From Acytostelium subglobosum LB1 (Eukaryota > Evosea > Eumycetozoa > Acytosteliales > Acytosteliaceae): 64,000 nt of DNA. Below the pieces are notes generated by a model that saw only the letters and a list, made by a program, of their open reading frames with translations, was not told the DNA's origin and ran no database searches. Every line of letters starts with the position of its first letter. Within the stretch, counting starts at the first letter, position 1. Of the stretch, positions 24,701-35,903 are shown piece by piece. Position numbers and translations under genes: made by a program. The stretch lies in assembly GCF_000787575.1 (NCBI RefSeq), contig NW_012236523.1:63854-127853 (forward strand), read 5' to 3'.

Positions 24701-27581
24701 AGAGTATGGTGGTATGGCCATCGCAACGATCAACTCAAAGATCTGTGACATCCAAATGATGAGCTCTGGCGACTTCTTCTCGCACAACTTTGACAACCTG
24801 TGCGCGGGCATCGGACCCGTAGTCGTGAACATCACCAGCACCACAGGCCCAACAGCTGGCGGCGTAACATCCACCATCAATGGCTTCAGATTCAACTCGA
24901 CCCTCAACATCCAGATCGGAGACGACTACCAGGTCGCCGAGCCACAGGTCATCTCACCATGGCAGATTGAGTTCCAAACGCCAGCGGGTGTTGGCACGCG
25001 CTTGGAGTTCCACTTCTTCAGCAACACGACATTGTACAATCTCCAGCGCACCAGGTTCTACTTCTCGTTCGATGCGCCCACCGTCACAGACGTGGCACCC
25101 AACACACTTGACAGCCAGGGAGGTACGATGCTCACGATCACTGGAGACAACTTTGGCAGCGACCCATTCTCTGTGGACGTCACAATCGATGAAAGCACAC
25201 CGTGCTACCCTGTCGTGGGCATCACGACCACCATGTTGGCATGCTACTCACCGTCGGGCGTCGGCCAGGACAAGACGGTTACGGTGAAGGTCGGAGGCCA
25301 GACATCAAAGTTCACGATTGAGACCATCCCCACTATGTCCTTTGACTACCAGGCACCAGAACTTCAACAATTCTTGCCCCCATCAGCGGATGCTGGTGAC
25401 TTTGTTGTGATCCATGGTGATGGATTCGGTTCGATCGCTGATGGATACGGCCCACCCATGGTGTTCATGGGAGATCAGTTGCTCCAAGTGGTCGACTACA
25501 GCAACACATACATCAAGGTGCGTTTGGATGAGGGAGTCGGAAGCAATCAGAGCATTACCATTCAGGCTGGCGATCAATCATCAATCTCAAACACTCAGTT
25601 CGGATACCTCCCACCCTTGATCACTGGCGTCATCCAGTCCGACCAGCTGTCCACCGCAGGTGGCGCAGTCCAGATCATCGGTGAGGGTTGGGGATTGGCC
25701 GCTACAGAGATCGACTACATCCGCATCGGCAACATTGAACTCGCCTACTGCAATCCCTTTGACACGTTCGTTGAGTGTCTAGTGCCCCCAGGTGTTGGAG
25801 CCAAGCTACCCATAACAGCATCAGTTGGTGGACAAGTGGCGACATACGGAGCATATGACAACTATGTATCATACGCGCCCCCAGTCATCACTGGCTACCG
25901 ATTCTTCAACAATGGCACCACAAACATGATCATGTTGATGGGTCGTAACTTCTTCCCCGCGGCTGCCGGTGTCAAATGGACAAGATCATCATACATCGAT
26001 ATCAAGTACACTGACAACAGTATACTAAAGTGCACCACTGGATTCGTCAACAGCTCATACGCTCAATGTCCCCTGACATCTACCGTCGCCAGTCTGATCA
26101 TGTCCGTGGGCGGACAACTCTCTGATGATTTGTACATCAGCAACTCCACATACCAGTTCCAACTGTTCGTGTTCAATGATACCAATAATGATGGAGTGTA
26201 CAACTCAAGCAGTGACCCGCCAATGGCCAACGTTGCCGTTACCCTCATCAACCCACTGGGTGCCGCTCAAACATTCATCTCTAGTGCCTCTGGCTACGTC
26301 ATTGGCATGATCGTCCAGAATGAGTACGTGGTCTCAATCAACACCAGCTCCTACTCCAAAGCATTCCCTTCGTTAAACAACATAACCATCGACTTCTACG
26401 AGAACGTCAACCTCACCATCCCCGTAACCAACGCCAACATCTACGGTTGCATTGGCACCCTCTTCTCCGAACGTGCAGTCATGCAAGTACAATGGGGATT
26501 GACACAAATATCCAACTGGGACTTCTGTGATACAGACTACAAGGTCTACTGTAACAACCCCATCACCAGAACACATGTAAGTACCCTTGCCCTCAACCCT
26601 CGCCCAAACCCTGACCCTAACCCTCGCCCTCGCCCTCGCCCCAAACCTAACTAGTTCCCAGATGGCTGTATCCCATTGTTTAGTAACAACACGGTTAATG
26701 TTAGATACAGTACTACATTGACCATCAATAACTACATGGACAATAACATGACTGGAAGATACACTGGCATTGCACCACCCCAGCAAGCATACTTCTTCGT
26801 ACTCACGTACTCTTGGAATGGAATTAGCACTTGGTCAAATACTATCACGCCCTCGATCTCTGGTGTCTACACGGACGCCACCATCCCGCCAGTGCCCGTC
26901 AACATCACCTTCTGGCCTCGAACCAACTCACTCATACCAATCGTCAACAGACATGTGTTCAACGTGCCCGCAACCAAGGAGGTATCATTCCACTCTGTAT
27001 ACTTTGGATTCTACGACGCGTACTCCAACGCCTCCAACACATTGTATCCACCATCATTGTTCTCCCAACTTGATGGAACCAGGGGAGACACGATGAGTCT
27101 GCCACTGGGCAAGTACAACGTAGCATCACTGCTTGCCGAATACTCATTTGTCAACAACACTCGATCATTCTTTGGCAACACAACATTCTACAACGTGTAT
27201 GTCTACACCAATGACAGCGCCAACAGTGTCATCACTGGTATACCGACGAATGGTATCGTCAACCTTGTGCCCATGGCCCAACCGCCCATCGGTGTCCAGT
27301 TTGAGATCTCCTCATCGACGCTGTTCAGCTTCCTCACGCCATCCAGCGCACTGAACACTCAAGGCCAGAATGTAACATTCGCAACACCCTACATATTTGA
27401 GCAACCAGTCTACTCGGTCGATGTCCAAGGAGTGTCAACAGTGATACCCTGCTCGACCAATGCTATACAACAGTCAACATGTAACTTCCCTGCCAACAGT
27501 GGTGGACAACATAACATCACACTGACATGGCGTGGACTGCCACTCTACCAGACATATCCAGTTTGGTATAAATCCAGTTAA
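18760..27581 (+). CDS. Secreted giant TIG-repeat protein with embedded DNase II domain
   Basis: Eight exons (18760-19135, 19273-19544, 19632-19913, 19999-20271, 20351-22438, 22526-22716, 22809-26576, 26655-27581) form one gene of ~2,725 residues. All junctions keep phase except for one undetermined base at 19343. A signal peptide (VLLTLMVLVLLMCSLDPVSA) leads into TIG repeats. Residues ~759-1190 are a DNase II domain: CLSPPLADGSNSPVDWWFTYKL, GHLKG (His857-x-Lys859), LHSNPVFP, EHSK (His1127-x-Lys1129), FCVGDSNRHNGQ and GARGGGVLCFQHP. Both HxK motifs that form the acid-nuclease active site are kept. A ~650-residue region without a recognised family follows, then more TIG repeats, an SdrD-B-like module (NDTNNDGVYNSSSDPP) and a C-terminal part with no membrane anchor. 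It is inferred to be a secreted or lysosomal adhesin-nuclease. Confidence 0.88.
19343..19343. other. Undetermined base (N) breaking frame
   Basis: A single N sits in exon 2 of the TIG-DNase II gene. Read literally, the frame meets a stop soon after. Exactly one extra base here restores the TIG strand continuation (GNYLKNDDYDPVPVVRVGT) and the phase of the next exon. It is an assembly artefact, not a biological lesion. Confidence 0.85.
26589..26650 (+). repeat. CCCTNR-rich intronic repeat
   Basis: The 78-base last intron of the TIG-DNase II gene consists mostly of CCCTCGCC, CCCTGACC and CCCTAACC hexamer-like units. It resembles degenerate telomere-type repeat and is unlike the TCAA-rich introns elsewhere. 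Confidence 0.7.
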
Positions 27582-27936
27582 TTGATCGATCAATCAATCA
27601 TTATTAAACTTTTTCTAAGATTTAATCACATTACATCTCGGACTGGAACTATCCCATCACCCACACACTCACTCACATTCGTCTCGTGGTTTTGAGTGTT
27701 TTTCATTCAATCTTTGATTCATTCTCCATTCATCAATCAAAGAAATAGAATAGAATGATATATTTATATCTATAAACATTTGACATATATTAATACATCA
27801 ATAGTTAATCACAATCTAGACATGTATTTGTTATAACCTTGTAATAATAATAAATCATAGACAGGCCACATGTACAGCATTCATTCAACCAATTAGTTAG
27901 TCAGTCAGATCAATCAATCAATCAATCAATTATACA

Positions 27937-28320
27937 ATGAAGTCCAAACAACCAAGAGAACAATCCTTTGATAAGCAATTCACGAATGACAAGTACGTAG
28001 TATTACAGGATAGTGTACATGCATGACTCTGAGTGTCACTCTTCAACTCAATCAAACGATCAATCAATCTGACCCTGTGTCGAACAAAGCCATTCTCGAC
28101 CTGTTGAACCAATAGATAACTCAACACCAGTGACCATGAGAGAATACTATAAACAACTAAAGAACAAGAAGCCAAAGGATCGAAAGAAGACATTTCAACC
28201 AAAGGATCAAGACGACAGGTGGGCATTCTCCTAACCCTTCAAGGTTGGCAACATGTTGGCTATCAATCAATCAATCAATCATTCATTCATTCACATAGGC
28301 TCTCTCCATCACATCAATAA
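27937..28320 (+). CDS. Small basic protein, three exons, unknown function
   Basis: Three exons (27937-27992, 28090-28218, 28299-28320) join in phase to 68 residues with donors GTACGT and GTGGGC. The product begins MKSKQPREQSFDKQFTNDK. Its middle is very basic (REYYKQLKNKKPKDRKK), and it ends RLSPSHQ. The last exon is only 22 bases. Correct phase at both junctions and a clean stop argue for a real gene, although no single exon is long enough to stand out. The Lys/Arg-rich centre would suit a nuclear or ribosome-associated protein, but no family was recognised. It lies 165 bases upstream of a Cys/His finger gene. Confidence 0.5.
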
Positions 28321-28485
28321 GTAGAGTCCAACAACAACAACATTGGTTAGTTCTTTGAAGAAGAATAAATTCAAACCTTTTGAACACATTCAATCATTCA
28401 TTCACGTGAACATGTTCATTCATTCGCTCGACCACTCAAACAATCAAATACATAATATGAGCAACTTGGATGAATAATACAAGTC

Positions 28486-30564
28486 ATGTCAAAGTACAAC
28501 ACGACAACATCAACAACATCAACAACATCAACAACATCAACTACAACAACTACATCAACTACATCAACTACATCAACAGCTTTGACTAAACGGATATATG
28601 GTTGTCTTCATTTGGGCTGCTCAAGGTCCTTAAGAGATTATCATGAGATGGTCAAACATTGCTCAAAGGATCACGATTGCAGAGCAACATACGCATTGTG
28701 TCCCAACAGTAGAACGTATCAGACAAGATTGTTCACGGCTGATCCCGACGACAAGGACTCAATCGATATGATGCTGGCCGATGGATTCATCAAGTGCCTT
28801 CACACTTCATGCTTCAGCTTCTACAGGTCAATAATCAACATGCTCGGACACCTGCGGGCTAGAAGTGGAGACCATCAATGCCCAGACGCCAACAGCTGTC
28901 CAGGATGTCAACGCAACATTATGTTGATGATGAGGCGCACACTTCCCATAGAGTCTACGATCAAGTCGTTCGTCTGTCTGCACGATGGATGCAACAAAGA
29001 GTATGACATTTTTACAGATCTGTCTGAACACTGCAAGATAGTACATGGATGTAAACGGAGGTATGCAAGTTGCCTCAACGAGCAGACCTATCGCACCAGA
29101 TTCTTCACCGCCTCGCCTGATGACAAAGAGTCCATCCAGATGTTTATGGCCAAAGGACTTGTCAAGTGTCCACATTCAACATGCCACATATACTTCAACC
29201 AGAATACATCATTGCGGATACACAACAAAAACCAGCACCCTGGTCTCAAGTTGCCTCCTGGAATTCTGAAGGCCAAGCACATCACATCTGATGATGATGA
29301 TGACGACGAAGATGATGATGGTGACGAAGATGACGATGATGAGGACGACGACGACCCAGACCATAACATGTTGGCCAACAGCAAGACATCGACAATCAGA
29401 GAGCCGAATGGTATGATCAAGTGTATTCACACCAATTGCGACAAGTTGTACACTGCTCGGAAGTCCATGCTTGATCACACCAAGAAAAAGGAACATCAAT
29501 GCGCCGACCACGAGAGCTGTCTAGGATGCATATACATGCAACTCAAGGTGCCTCGGACCAGTATCAAAGATTTGCCCCATCTCAATTGCCAACACGAGGG
29601 ATGCACATTCACCCACCCGCTATATAGACGATTGCGCGTACACTGCCGAACAGCGCATAAATGCTCATGGACATACGCAGCATGCTCAAACGCTCAGAGA
29701 TACGCATCAACGATGAGGTTGACAGCCTCCTTGGACGACACTGAATCGATCGCAATGCTGACAGCCAGAGGTTTGGTCAAGTGCCCTCACACAACATGTG
29801 GCTATTTCTTGACCACTCTCATACCCCCGCCACGCCATTTGGAATATAAGCATCGATGTTTTGATCCTGGAAGTTGTCCAGGCTGTATTGGTCCAATTAA
29901 ACAAGATGAGCCCAAGAAGTATGAATGTAAGCATGAGTGCACCAAGGACTACAACGACAAGGAGTCCATGTTTGAACACTGCAAGGCCCTACATGGATGC
30001 AATCACACATATGGAGCATGCCCAAACACTCGAGCATACCGTTGTCTCCGATTCTATGCCCCTCCCGGCGACACCCAATCAGTCAAGAGGTTCCTTGACG
30101 ACCGTTTCGTCGGGTGTGATCATTCAGAGTGCATCTACTTCTTCAAGAGTGTAGCCTCCAAGAAGCTACACATGAAGCTAATGCACAAGTGTTCCGATCC
30201 ACAACGATGCAAGGGTTGTCAGGAGGGAGGCATGTTTGTCGATGGTCCCAACATTGTCCTTTCAAGAGTGGTCATCAGTGGAACAGTGTTACCAAAACTT
30301 AATCCACCCTCGAGGAAGAAGATCAGGACAACGACATCCAACAACAGCAGCAATCAGCAGAACAACATTGACATGTGGAGCGAGGGCACGTTCAATGTCA
30401 TCAAATGTCCACACGTTGGATGTGAGGAGTATGGCCAGCCAAGAATGATCAACCAACATCTTCGACTGCCACACAAATGTCCAGTGTCACAACAACAACA
30501 ACATTGTGATGGTTGCAAGTTGTCTCGTAACTGTGATCATCAACATGATTGGTTGCTCGTATGA
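28486..30564 (+). CDS. Cys/His finger protein, about four bipartite modules
   Basis: One exon encodes 692 residues. After a Thr/Ser tract, a bipartite module repeats about four times. The first half reads CLHxGC...HCxxxHxC...CPNxxTY, as in CLHLGCSRSL...HCSKDHDC...CPNSRTY. A linker of the form FTADPDDKDSIDMMLADG follows. The second half reads KCLHTSC...HLxxxxxxHQC...SCPGC. Cys and His spacing in each half would bind zinc. An acidic Asp run interrupts the second module. A final half-module ends CDGCKLSRNCDHQHDWLLV. Paralogues lie at 36842-38326, 41181-41561 and 53969-55074. I do not recognise a named family; the fingers are C2HC-like. DNA, RNA or protein binding are all possible. Spacer between this gene and the one upstream is short. 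Confidence 0.85.
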   Translation: MSKYNTTTSTTSTTSTTSTTTTTSTTSTTSTALTKRIYGCLHLGCSRSLRDYHEMVKHCSKDHDCRATYALCPNSRTYQTRLFTADPDDKDSIDMMLADGFIKCLHTSCFSFYRSIINMLGHLRARSGDHQCPDANSCPGCQRNIMLMMRRTLPIESTIKSFVCLHDGCNKEYDIFTDLSEHCKIVHGCKRRYASCLNEQTYRTRFFTASPDDKESIQMFMAKGLVKCPHSTCHIYFNQNTSLRIHNKNQHPGLKLPPGILKAKHITSDDDDDDEDDDGDEDDDDEDDDDPDHNMLANSKTSTIREPNGMIKCIHTNCDKLYTARKSMLDHTKKKEHQCADHESCLGCIYMQLKVPRTSIKDLPHLNCQHEGCTFTHPLYRRLRVHCRTAHKCSWTYAACSNAQRYASTMRLTASLDDTESIAMLTARGLVKCPHTTCGYFLTTLIPPPRHLEYKHRCFDPGSCPGCIGPIKQDEPKKYECKHECTKDYNDKESMFEHCKALHGCNHTYGACPNTRAYRCLRFYAPPGDTQSVKRFLDDRFVGCDHSECIYFFKSVASKKLHMKLMHKCSDPQRCKGCQEGGMFVDGPNIVLSRVVISGTVLPKLNPPSRKKIRTTTSNNSSNQQNNIDMWSEGTFNVIKCPHVGCEEYGQPRMINQHLRLPHKCPVSQQQQHCDGCKLSRNCDHQHDWLLV

Positions 30565-30970
30565 GTAGTGACTGATCCAACGTTTGAGTCTGTATATTTA
30601 TATAAAAGATACCTTTTTGAATACTCAATCAATCAATTAATCTCAATAAGTCTCTTGTAGGTGTAGTGTCGATCCTGACCTATGCCACTAAATATCTCCC
30701 ATCATTCGGTCGGGACACGTAATTAGCAATGAACCTGATTAGATACTTTTAATGGGATTGCATGTCCCTGTTTTGGTTATAACCCTCTGTACAATGTGGT
30801 GTATCCCTGGGAAAGAGAGAGACACTACCCCACTCCGATATTGCACCAAAGTCAGTCATCGCATTGTTGACAACTCTATTTAATAGTGCTTGCATATGCC
30901 TCACCTGTATTCTACAACAATAGATACATACTACAAACTACACATCATCATTTAAACGTAACAACAGACA
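30565..30970. other. Intergenic region
   Basis: 406 bases between two plus-strand genes. The sequence is of mixed composition with no open frame of note and no recognised RNA gene. Confidence 0.5.
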
Positions 30971-31893
30971 ATGTCTACTGATCTACATCCAACTGCTAAG
31001 GGCTATCATAACAAGGAGACCACTGATGCTTATGTCAAGGGAAGACCTAACTTGCCATTAGAGACCATCGACTTTATAAAGAACAATCTCAACCTTAATG
31101 CCAACTCTTTAATAGTTGACCTTGCTGCTGGTACGTTGTCTGTCATACATATTGTTGTCACTTGAACTGTTCAACTTCAACATGACTGACACGTGATGTC
31201 AATGACAATGACAATGAACAAACAGGCACAGGCAAGTTCACTGAACTGCTGGCAGGCTATGGAGGTTTCAACAACATTACAGCTGTTGAACCAAGCCCAG
31301 AGTTTAGACAGGCTTGCACAGATATCCTTGAGGGATTGATCAAGAAAGGAAGATCTGAGCTCAAGTACTCAGTTGTTGATGGACTGGCCACCAAGATACC
31401 ATTGGCCGATCAGTCGGTTGACGCAATGTTTGTGTCTCAAGCCTTCCACTGGTTCGACAGTGAGGCCTCACTTCGTGAGATGACCCGTGTCCTCAAGCCA
31501 GGCGCACCACTCGTCATGGTCTGGTGTGACATGGATGTGACCAACCATTTGGTTCGCGCCTCTGCTGACATCTTCCACGAGAAGTACTATGACAACAAGA
31601 CACCTCAGTTCCGCTCATTCAAATGGGAGGCTGCCTTTGAGAACCCTGCCATTGCCAATCTTCTTGAACTCCCACTCAAGCTTCAGAAGTACAAGTTTAT
31701 GCACCACTACACTCGCGAGTCGCTGGGCAATCGCGTAATGTCCATCTCGTACATCTCACTGCTGAGCGATGCGCAGAAGAAGCATCTGCTCGAGGAGATC
31801 AACCAAGAGTTGGACAAGTTCCCAGAGACCCTGAACAACCAGCAGTTTGAGTATCCTTACAACGTCTACCTGTACTACACAACAAAGAAGTAA
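30971..31893 (+). CDS. Class I SAM-dependent methyltransferase
   Basis: Two exons (30971-31130, 31226-31893) join in phase to 275 residues. The intron falls within the SAM-binding loop, whose joined form is LIVDLAAGTGKFTELL (motif I). Further marks are the acidic ribose-binding VEPSPEFRQAC, then VVDGLATKIPLADQSVDAMFVSQAFHWFD, the methyltransferase-11 type motif, and REMTRVLKPGAPLVMVW. This resembles the small cytosolic methyltransferases annotated in dictyostelids and the yeast Tmt1/Crg1 type, which methylate small molecules such as trans-aconitate. The substrate is unknown. Its 3' end is 58 bases from the convergent AAA ATPase gene. Confidence 0.9.
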
Positions 31894-31951
31894 ACATGAC
31901 ATTGAAGTGATTTGGAAGGTATCCTCGTTCGCGAACAAATGTGTTATTGCC

Positions 31952-34673
31952 TTAAGTCATTGGCTGATTGTTACGATGCGCTTGGTTCCACTTCTCAAAC
32001 ATGAACAACTGATCCATGGTCACTGTTGGCTTGGTCTCCCAGTACACCTTGTGAATGTCATCTCGGCTGATGGCCTCCACATTGATGTCTCGCTGGATGG
32101 CATAGAGTCCTGACTTCTTCATTAGACCTGCAAGGTCAGAGCCCGTGAAGTTGATGGTCCAAGCGGCAACCTCGGCCAGGTCCACATCGGGAGCCAACTT
32201 CATTGATCGGGCCAAGCCCTTCAGGATCTTTAGACGCTCATCCTTCTCGGGTGGGCCGACATAGAGTGCCCGATCGAATCGACCTGGTTGCAGGAATGAG
32301 TCATCTATAGCTTGTGGAAGGTTGGTCGCGGCCAGCACCATGACTCGCTTGCCATTGGCCTGGTCCTCGTCATTCAGACGATCGAGTTCGATGAGTATCT
32401 GTGATATCAGACTCTTGCCATGCTGACCACTTGCATCACGTTGTCCAAATATCGACTGGATCTCATCGATGAATATGATTGAAGGTGCTGTACTCCTGGC
32501 CACTCTAAACAGCTCCTCAACCTGCTTCTCAGACTCTCCAATCTCGCCCTGTACCAACTCTGAGATGTTGGCAGCAATGAAGTTGGCATTGGCCTCAAAG
32601 GCAACGGCACGTGAGAGGAGTGTCTTACCAGTACCCGGGGGTCCGTAAAGAAGAACGCCACGAGGTGTCTTGACACCCAGCCTCTTTAAAGCATCGCCAT
32701 GTTTGTAATCCCATACCACCATCTCCATGAGTGATTGCTTGACCTGATCCAATCCACCAACATCATCCCATGATACCTTTGGAATGGATGGTGTGAGTCT
32801 TGACAATGAATTTGCGCCTGGTCGTCTTTGTTGTATCACACTGTTAACAAAGTCATCCCTAATCAACTTGACTATGGTAGTTGGGAATGATATTGTCAGT
32901 TCCATGTTCGAGGACTCAGTGAGGTAGATTGCAGACTTACTTTCTCTTAGGTTAGTCGCCTGTGTTCTTCGATATGAGTTGATTTTGGCTTGGCGGACGA
33001 GGACAGCTATGTCACCTCCAACCATTCCACTGCAGTCATCATTAACTTGTCGTATTATATCTTCATTGTGTGATTGATGATCCACTCCAAACTCTGACCC
33101 AAAGTGATTCCTAAAGATATCAATTCTCTTCTTTGGTTGTGGAGGTTCAATCTTAATCTCGTCCTAAAGATTGGTTGGTTGATTGAATGGTACTGTTAGT
33201 TATCCATTGGTCGACATCCAACAACAACAGCAATACATACATCAAACAATGTCCTAACTATTGAATTCAAATTCTTAACTCTCTTGGTGATGCCAATCTG
33301 ATGATGGTTGAGGTTATTAGTATCGATTGACACCGTTATTGAGGGAGGCAATGTCCATGGGTGTACATACTACAAATATATTGTTGTTGTCCTCAGCTCC
33401 ATCTTTGAGCATATCTACAAACGCATTGACAATTGATTGATCAGTTGTTGAACCAGAACTTGAAGAACCCTCTTCCCTTGGGCTTGGAAACAGTTCATCA
33501 ACATTCTCCATGATAACTAATCACCAATCAAGTGAGGTCAGTGTTAGTGATTGATTCATTCACTTGAATGACTGAGCATGTATACATACATATTACACGC
33601 TTTAGTTGCTTGACCTCGTAGGCTCGCTGTTGAAATCCTTTAACATATGAGGAGTACTTGATAAGATCTTGAGTTGATAGAGTTGTGATGACGTCGGCCA
33701 TGCCTGCGTCAACAATCTCCTTTGCCAGGCCCTTTGCAAGTGTTCTCTTTCCACATGATCCTGCACCATATATTAGCAATGATCTAGGTGGCTTCATACC
33801 ATACTGACGATACTGCGCACTCTTGATTGGATTGAACTTGATGTTCAACAATGTTCTGATCTTTGATCGTTGATCATCATATGAGTTTAACTGATCGATG
33901 TCCAACTTGGATGTTTGTGATTGCTCCCTGTCATCATATTGTATGATCGTGTTGTTTGTTATCATGCGCCATGTGTCTGTGATTGCACCACTGCTTGCTC
34001 TTGATTGTGTAGCACCTCTAAATGAATAGTTGCATTGATAGATCATACCTGAGCGAAGCATGATGTTGACGACGCCACCATTGGTTTGTAGAGCTGTACC
34101 CGGTGCAAGCCCTGCAATGGGATTGATGAGAAGTTGTCGAGTATCAATGCCATGTGTGACTGATCCTGATGTAGTCGTTGGTACCAATGTGCCATCGATT
34201 GATGACATCAACCTTTGATGACTTAGTGTTATACATGACGCCACTGGTATTGACTGTCGAGACACTGCTGACACTTGTATGATCGACCCATTCTCAATTG
34301 ATAGTGCTTGCATGTGATCCTTTGATATCCAAACTGTCTCTGAGTATGTGTTGCTGCCGCTGCCACCAGCACCAGCTGTTGAGTATGTCGTCGACACATT
34401 TCGTTCGACCAATCGTTGTTGTATGTTTAGTTGCACGATTGTAGCAGCATCATTGGCATTGATGTGTCTGACAGCAAGCAATGATTGATCGAGTATGTAG
34501 TGTTGCAGCAGTGGTACCAATGCTGGAGTAGCATAGATTGAGTAACGAGTGTTGTTCAACAGGTTCACATGTCGCTGTATGAACTGCTGCTCCCTATTCT
34601 GATCGATGAGAAGAGGCAATAGAGTCCTGACCCTAACTGATACCCAACAATCTGTATCTTTATCTTTACTCAT
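31952..34673 (-). CDS. Tandem AAA ATPase (CDC48/PEX6/SPATA5 type), degenerate D1
   Basis: Four exons (34673-33590, 33516-33371, 33297-33241, 33163-31952) join in phase to 832 residues. Two AAA domains follow an N-terminal region of ~280 residues. D1 is damaged in its active site: Walker A GAGSCGKRT (~303-311, Arg where Ser/Thr is usual) and Walker B FIMENVDELF, lacking the DE pair. D2 is complete: GPPGTGKT (~603), IIFIDE (~658-663), sensor Asn in AATNLP and the arginine-finger segment QPGRFDR. An unusual pore loop, VQGEIGESE, replaces the aromatic-containing form. A weak D1 with strong D2 and the VSWDDVGGLDQVK entry resemble peroxisomal PEX6, while length and general sequence also fit SPATA5/AFG2-type ATPases. 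Subfamily is left open. Confidence 0.85.
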
Positions 34674-34816
34674 ATCTGTATGAGTGTACAGTTCTAAGAA
34701 CATATCTTAATAACTTTGATACAAAAGTCGACATAAAACTCAGCACATCATTATTATTATTATTATTCATTGAGTTGAACAGATAATAGTGACACAAATA
34801 ATATATATTATAACAA

Positions 34817-35238
34817 ATGGATAAACTTCCCATATTAATTATTAAACAATATGTCAATTATTAGTCGAAGGTGATTATTTATACAATCAAGTTGTTATAT
34901 TGATTGACCTTACTTGTATATCAATGGTTTGTAAACGATTTTACCCAATTGTAAAGAATATAATTGATTCATTCCAGTCTGTCAAATCAACAACAACAAC
35001 AACAACAAAAAGAAGCCTATTGAATAAGCAAGGAATAATGGAGAATACACCAGAGATCTTAGTAATCAATTGTGTTGAAACACACAAAGAGTTCAATCTT
35101 CCTCTCACATCATCACTTTTATATCATCTTGCGAACTGTGAAAGATTGGTACTTGGTAGAGATTTCAATCAAATCAATTGTCAATGTCATGGTGTGACAT
35201 ATCAATCAAATCAAAGCAAGAGCGGAGTAGTTGTTTGA
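34817..35238 (+). pseudogene. F-box protein remnant
   Basis: An F-box-like start, MDKLPILIIKQYVNY, at 34817 runs into a stop. The matching second half, IDLTCISMVCKRFYPIV, follows in another frame at ~34903 and continues to 35238. No intron of normal size joins them: the only GT-AG options are under 50 bases and leave a stop. The downstream part (ILVINCVETHKEFNLP) looks like the beginning of a dictyostelid F-box protein, but it ends after ~110 residues inside the antisense 3' end of the B-box gene. Both the internal break and the short length suggest a truncated copy. A short unusual intron remains possible. Confidence 0.5.
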
Positions 35239-35903
35239 TCTCACCCAGCGCGGCATCGTCCACTTCCAACTGATGTGGCTTAGTACTCTTGTACCCTGTT
35301 GTGTTCATTCGATCGATACATTGCTGTGTCATTGTCAACAACTCAGTGTCTGTGATCGTGATTGGGACATCACGTTCTGATGTGAATGATTGATTGATGA
35401 ACTGGTCGATAGTCTCGCACGTCGTGATCAATGTGACCAAGTTGTCCATGTTGTCCATGTCGATCTTGCTATCACACTTTGGTTTGAATAGCGCATTGAT
35501 ACCTTTGATCTCGTTGATAATGTCATCGATCGTTGACTCACTCTGTTGCACCATGTCTTTGATCTTTGATGTGACTTTGTGCTCTTCAACGACGAGCAAC
35601 TCATGCAGCTTTCTGAAGTGATTGGTGACATCACTGTGATTGAGTGAGTGATTGATGGATGTGTCTCTGCCAACTTCTTCAATGTACTCCACAACAGTGT
35701 CAGTCTAGTACTTGCGCATTGTTATATTGTTGTTGATCGATCAGATTCCTTAAACCGTCTACACTCTCCAAGTCATGCTTCTTATGATCGAATGTCATAC
35801 ATATTGAACAAACAAGACAATTGCAATCGATACATATGAACTCTTGTCTCTTGTTATGTGTTGAACATATGCCATCCTCCTCCTCCTCATTGTTGAATTG
35901 CAT
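35174..35903 (-). CDS. B-box zinc-finger protein with coiled coil
   Basis: The N-terminal part is a B-box: CSTHNKRQEFICIDCNCLVC then CMTFDHKKHD, with the Cys/His spacing of B-box type 2. The second part (from ~35700 leftward) is a helical coiled region (FRKLHELLVVEEHKVTSKIK), as usual in dictyostelid B-box proteins, though no C-terminal kelch or FNIP repeats follow. The two parts lie in different frames. A 58-base intron with a weak GTAGAC donor and a TACTAG acceptor joins them in phase as HDLES/TDTVVEYI, giving ~220 residues. If that intron is not used, there is a frameshift. Function is unknown; B-boxes mediate protein contacts. It overlaps the F-box remnant by 65 bases at its 3' end. Confidence 0.7.
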
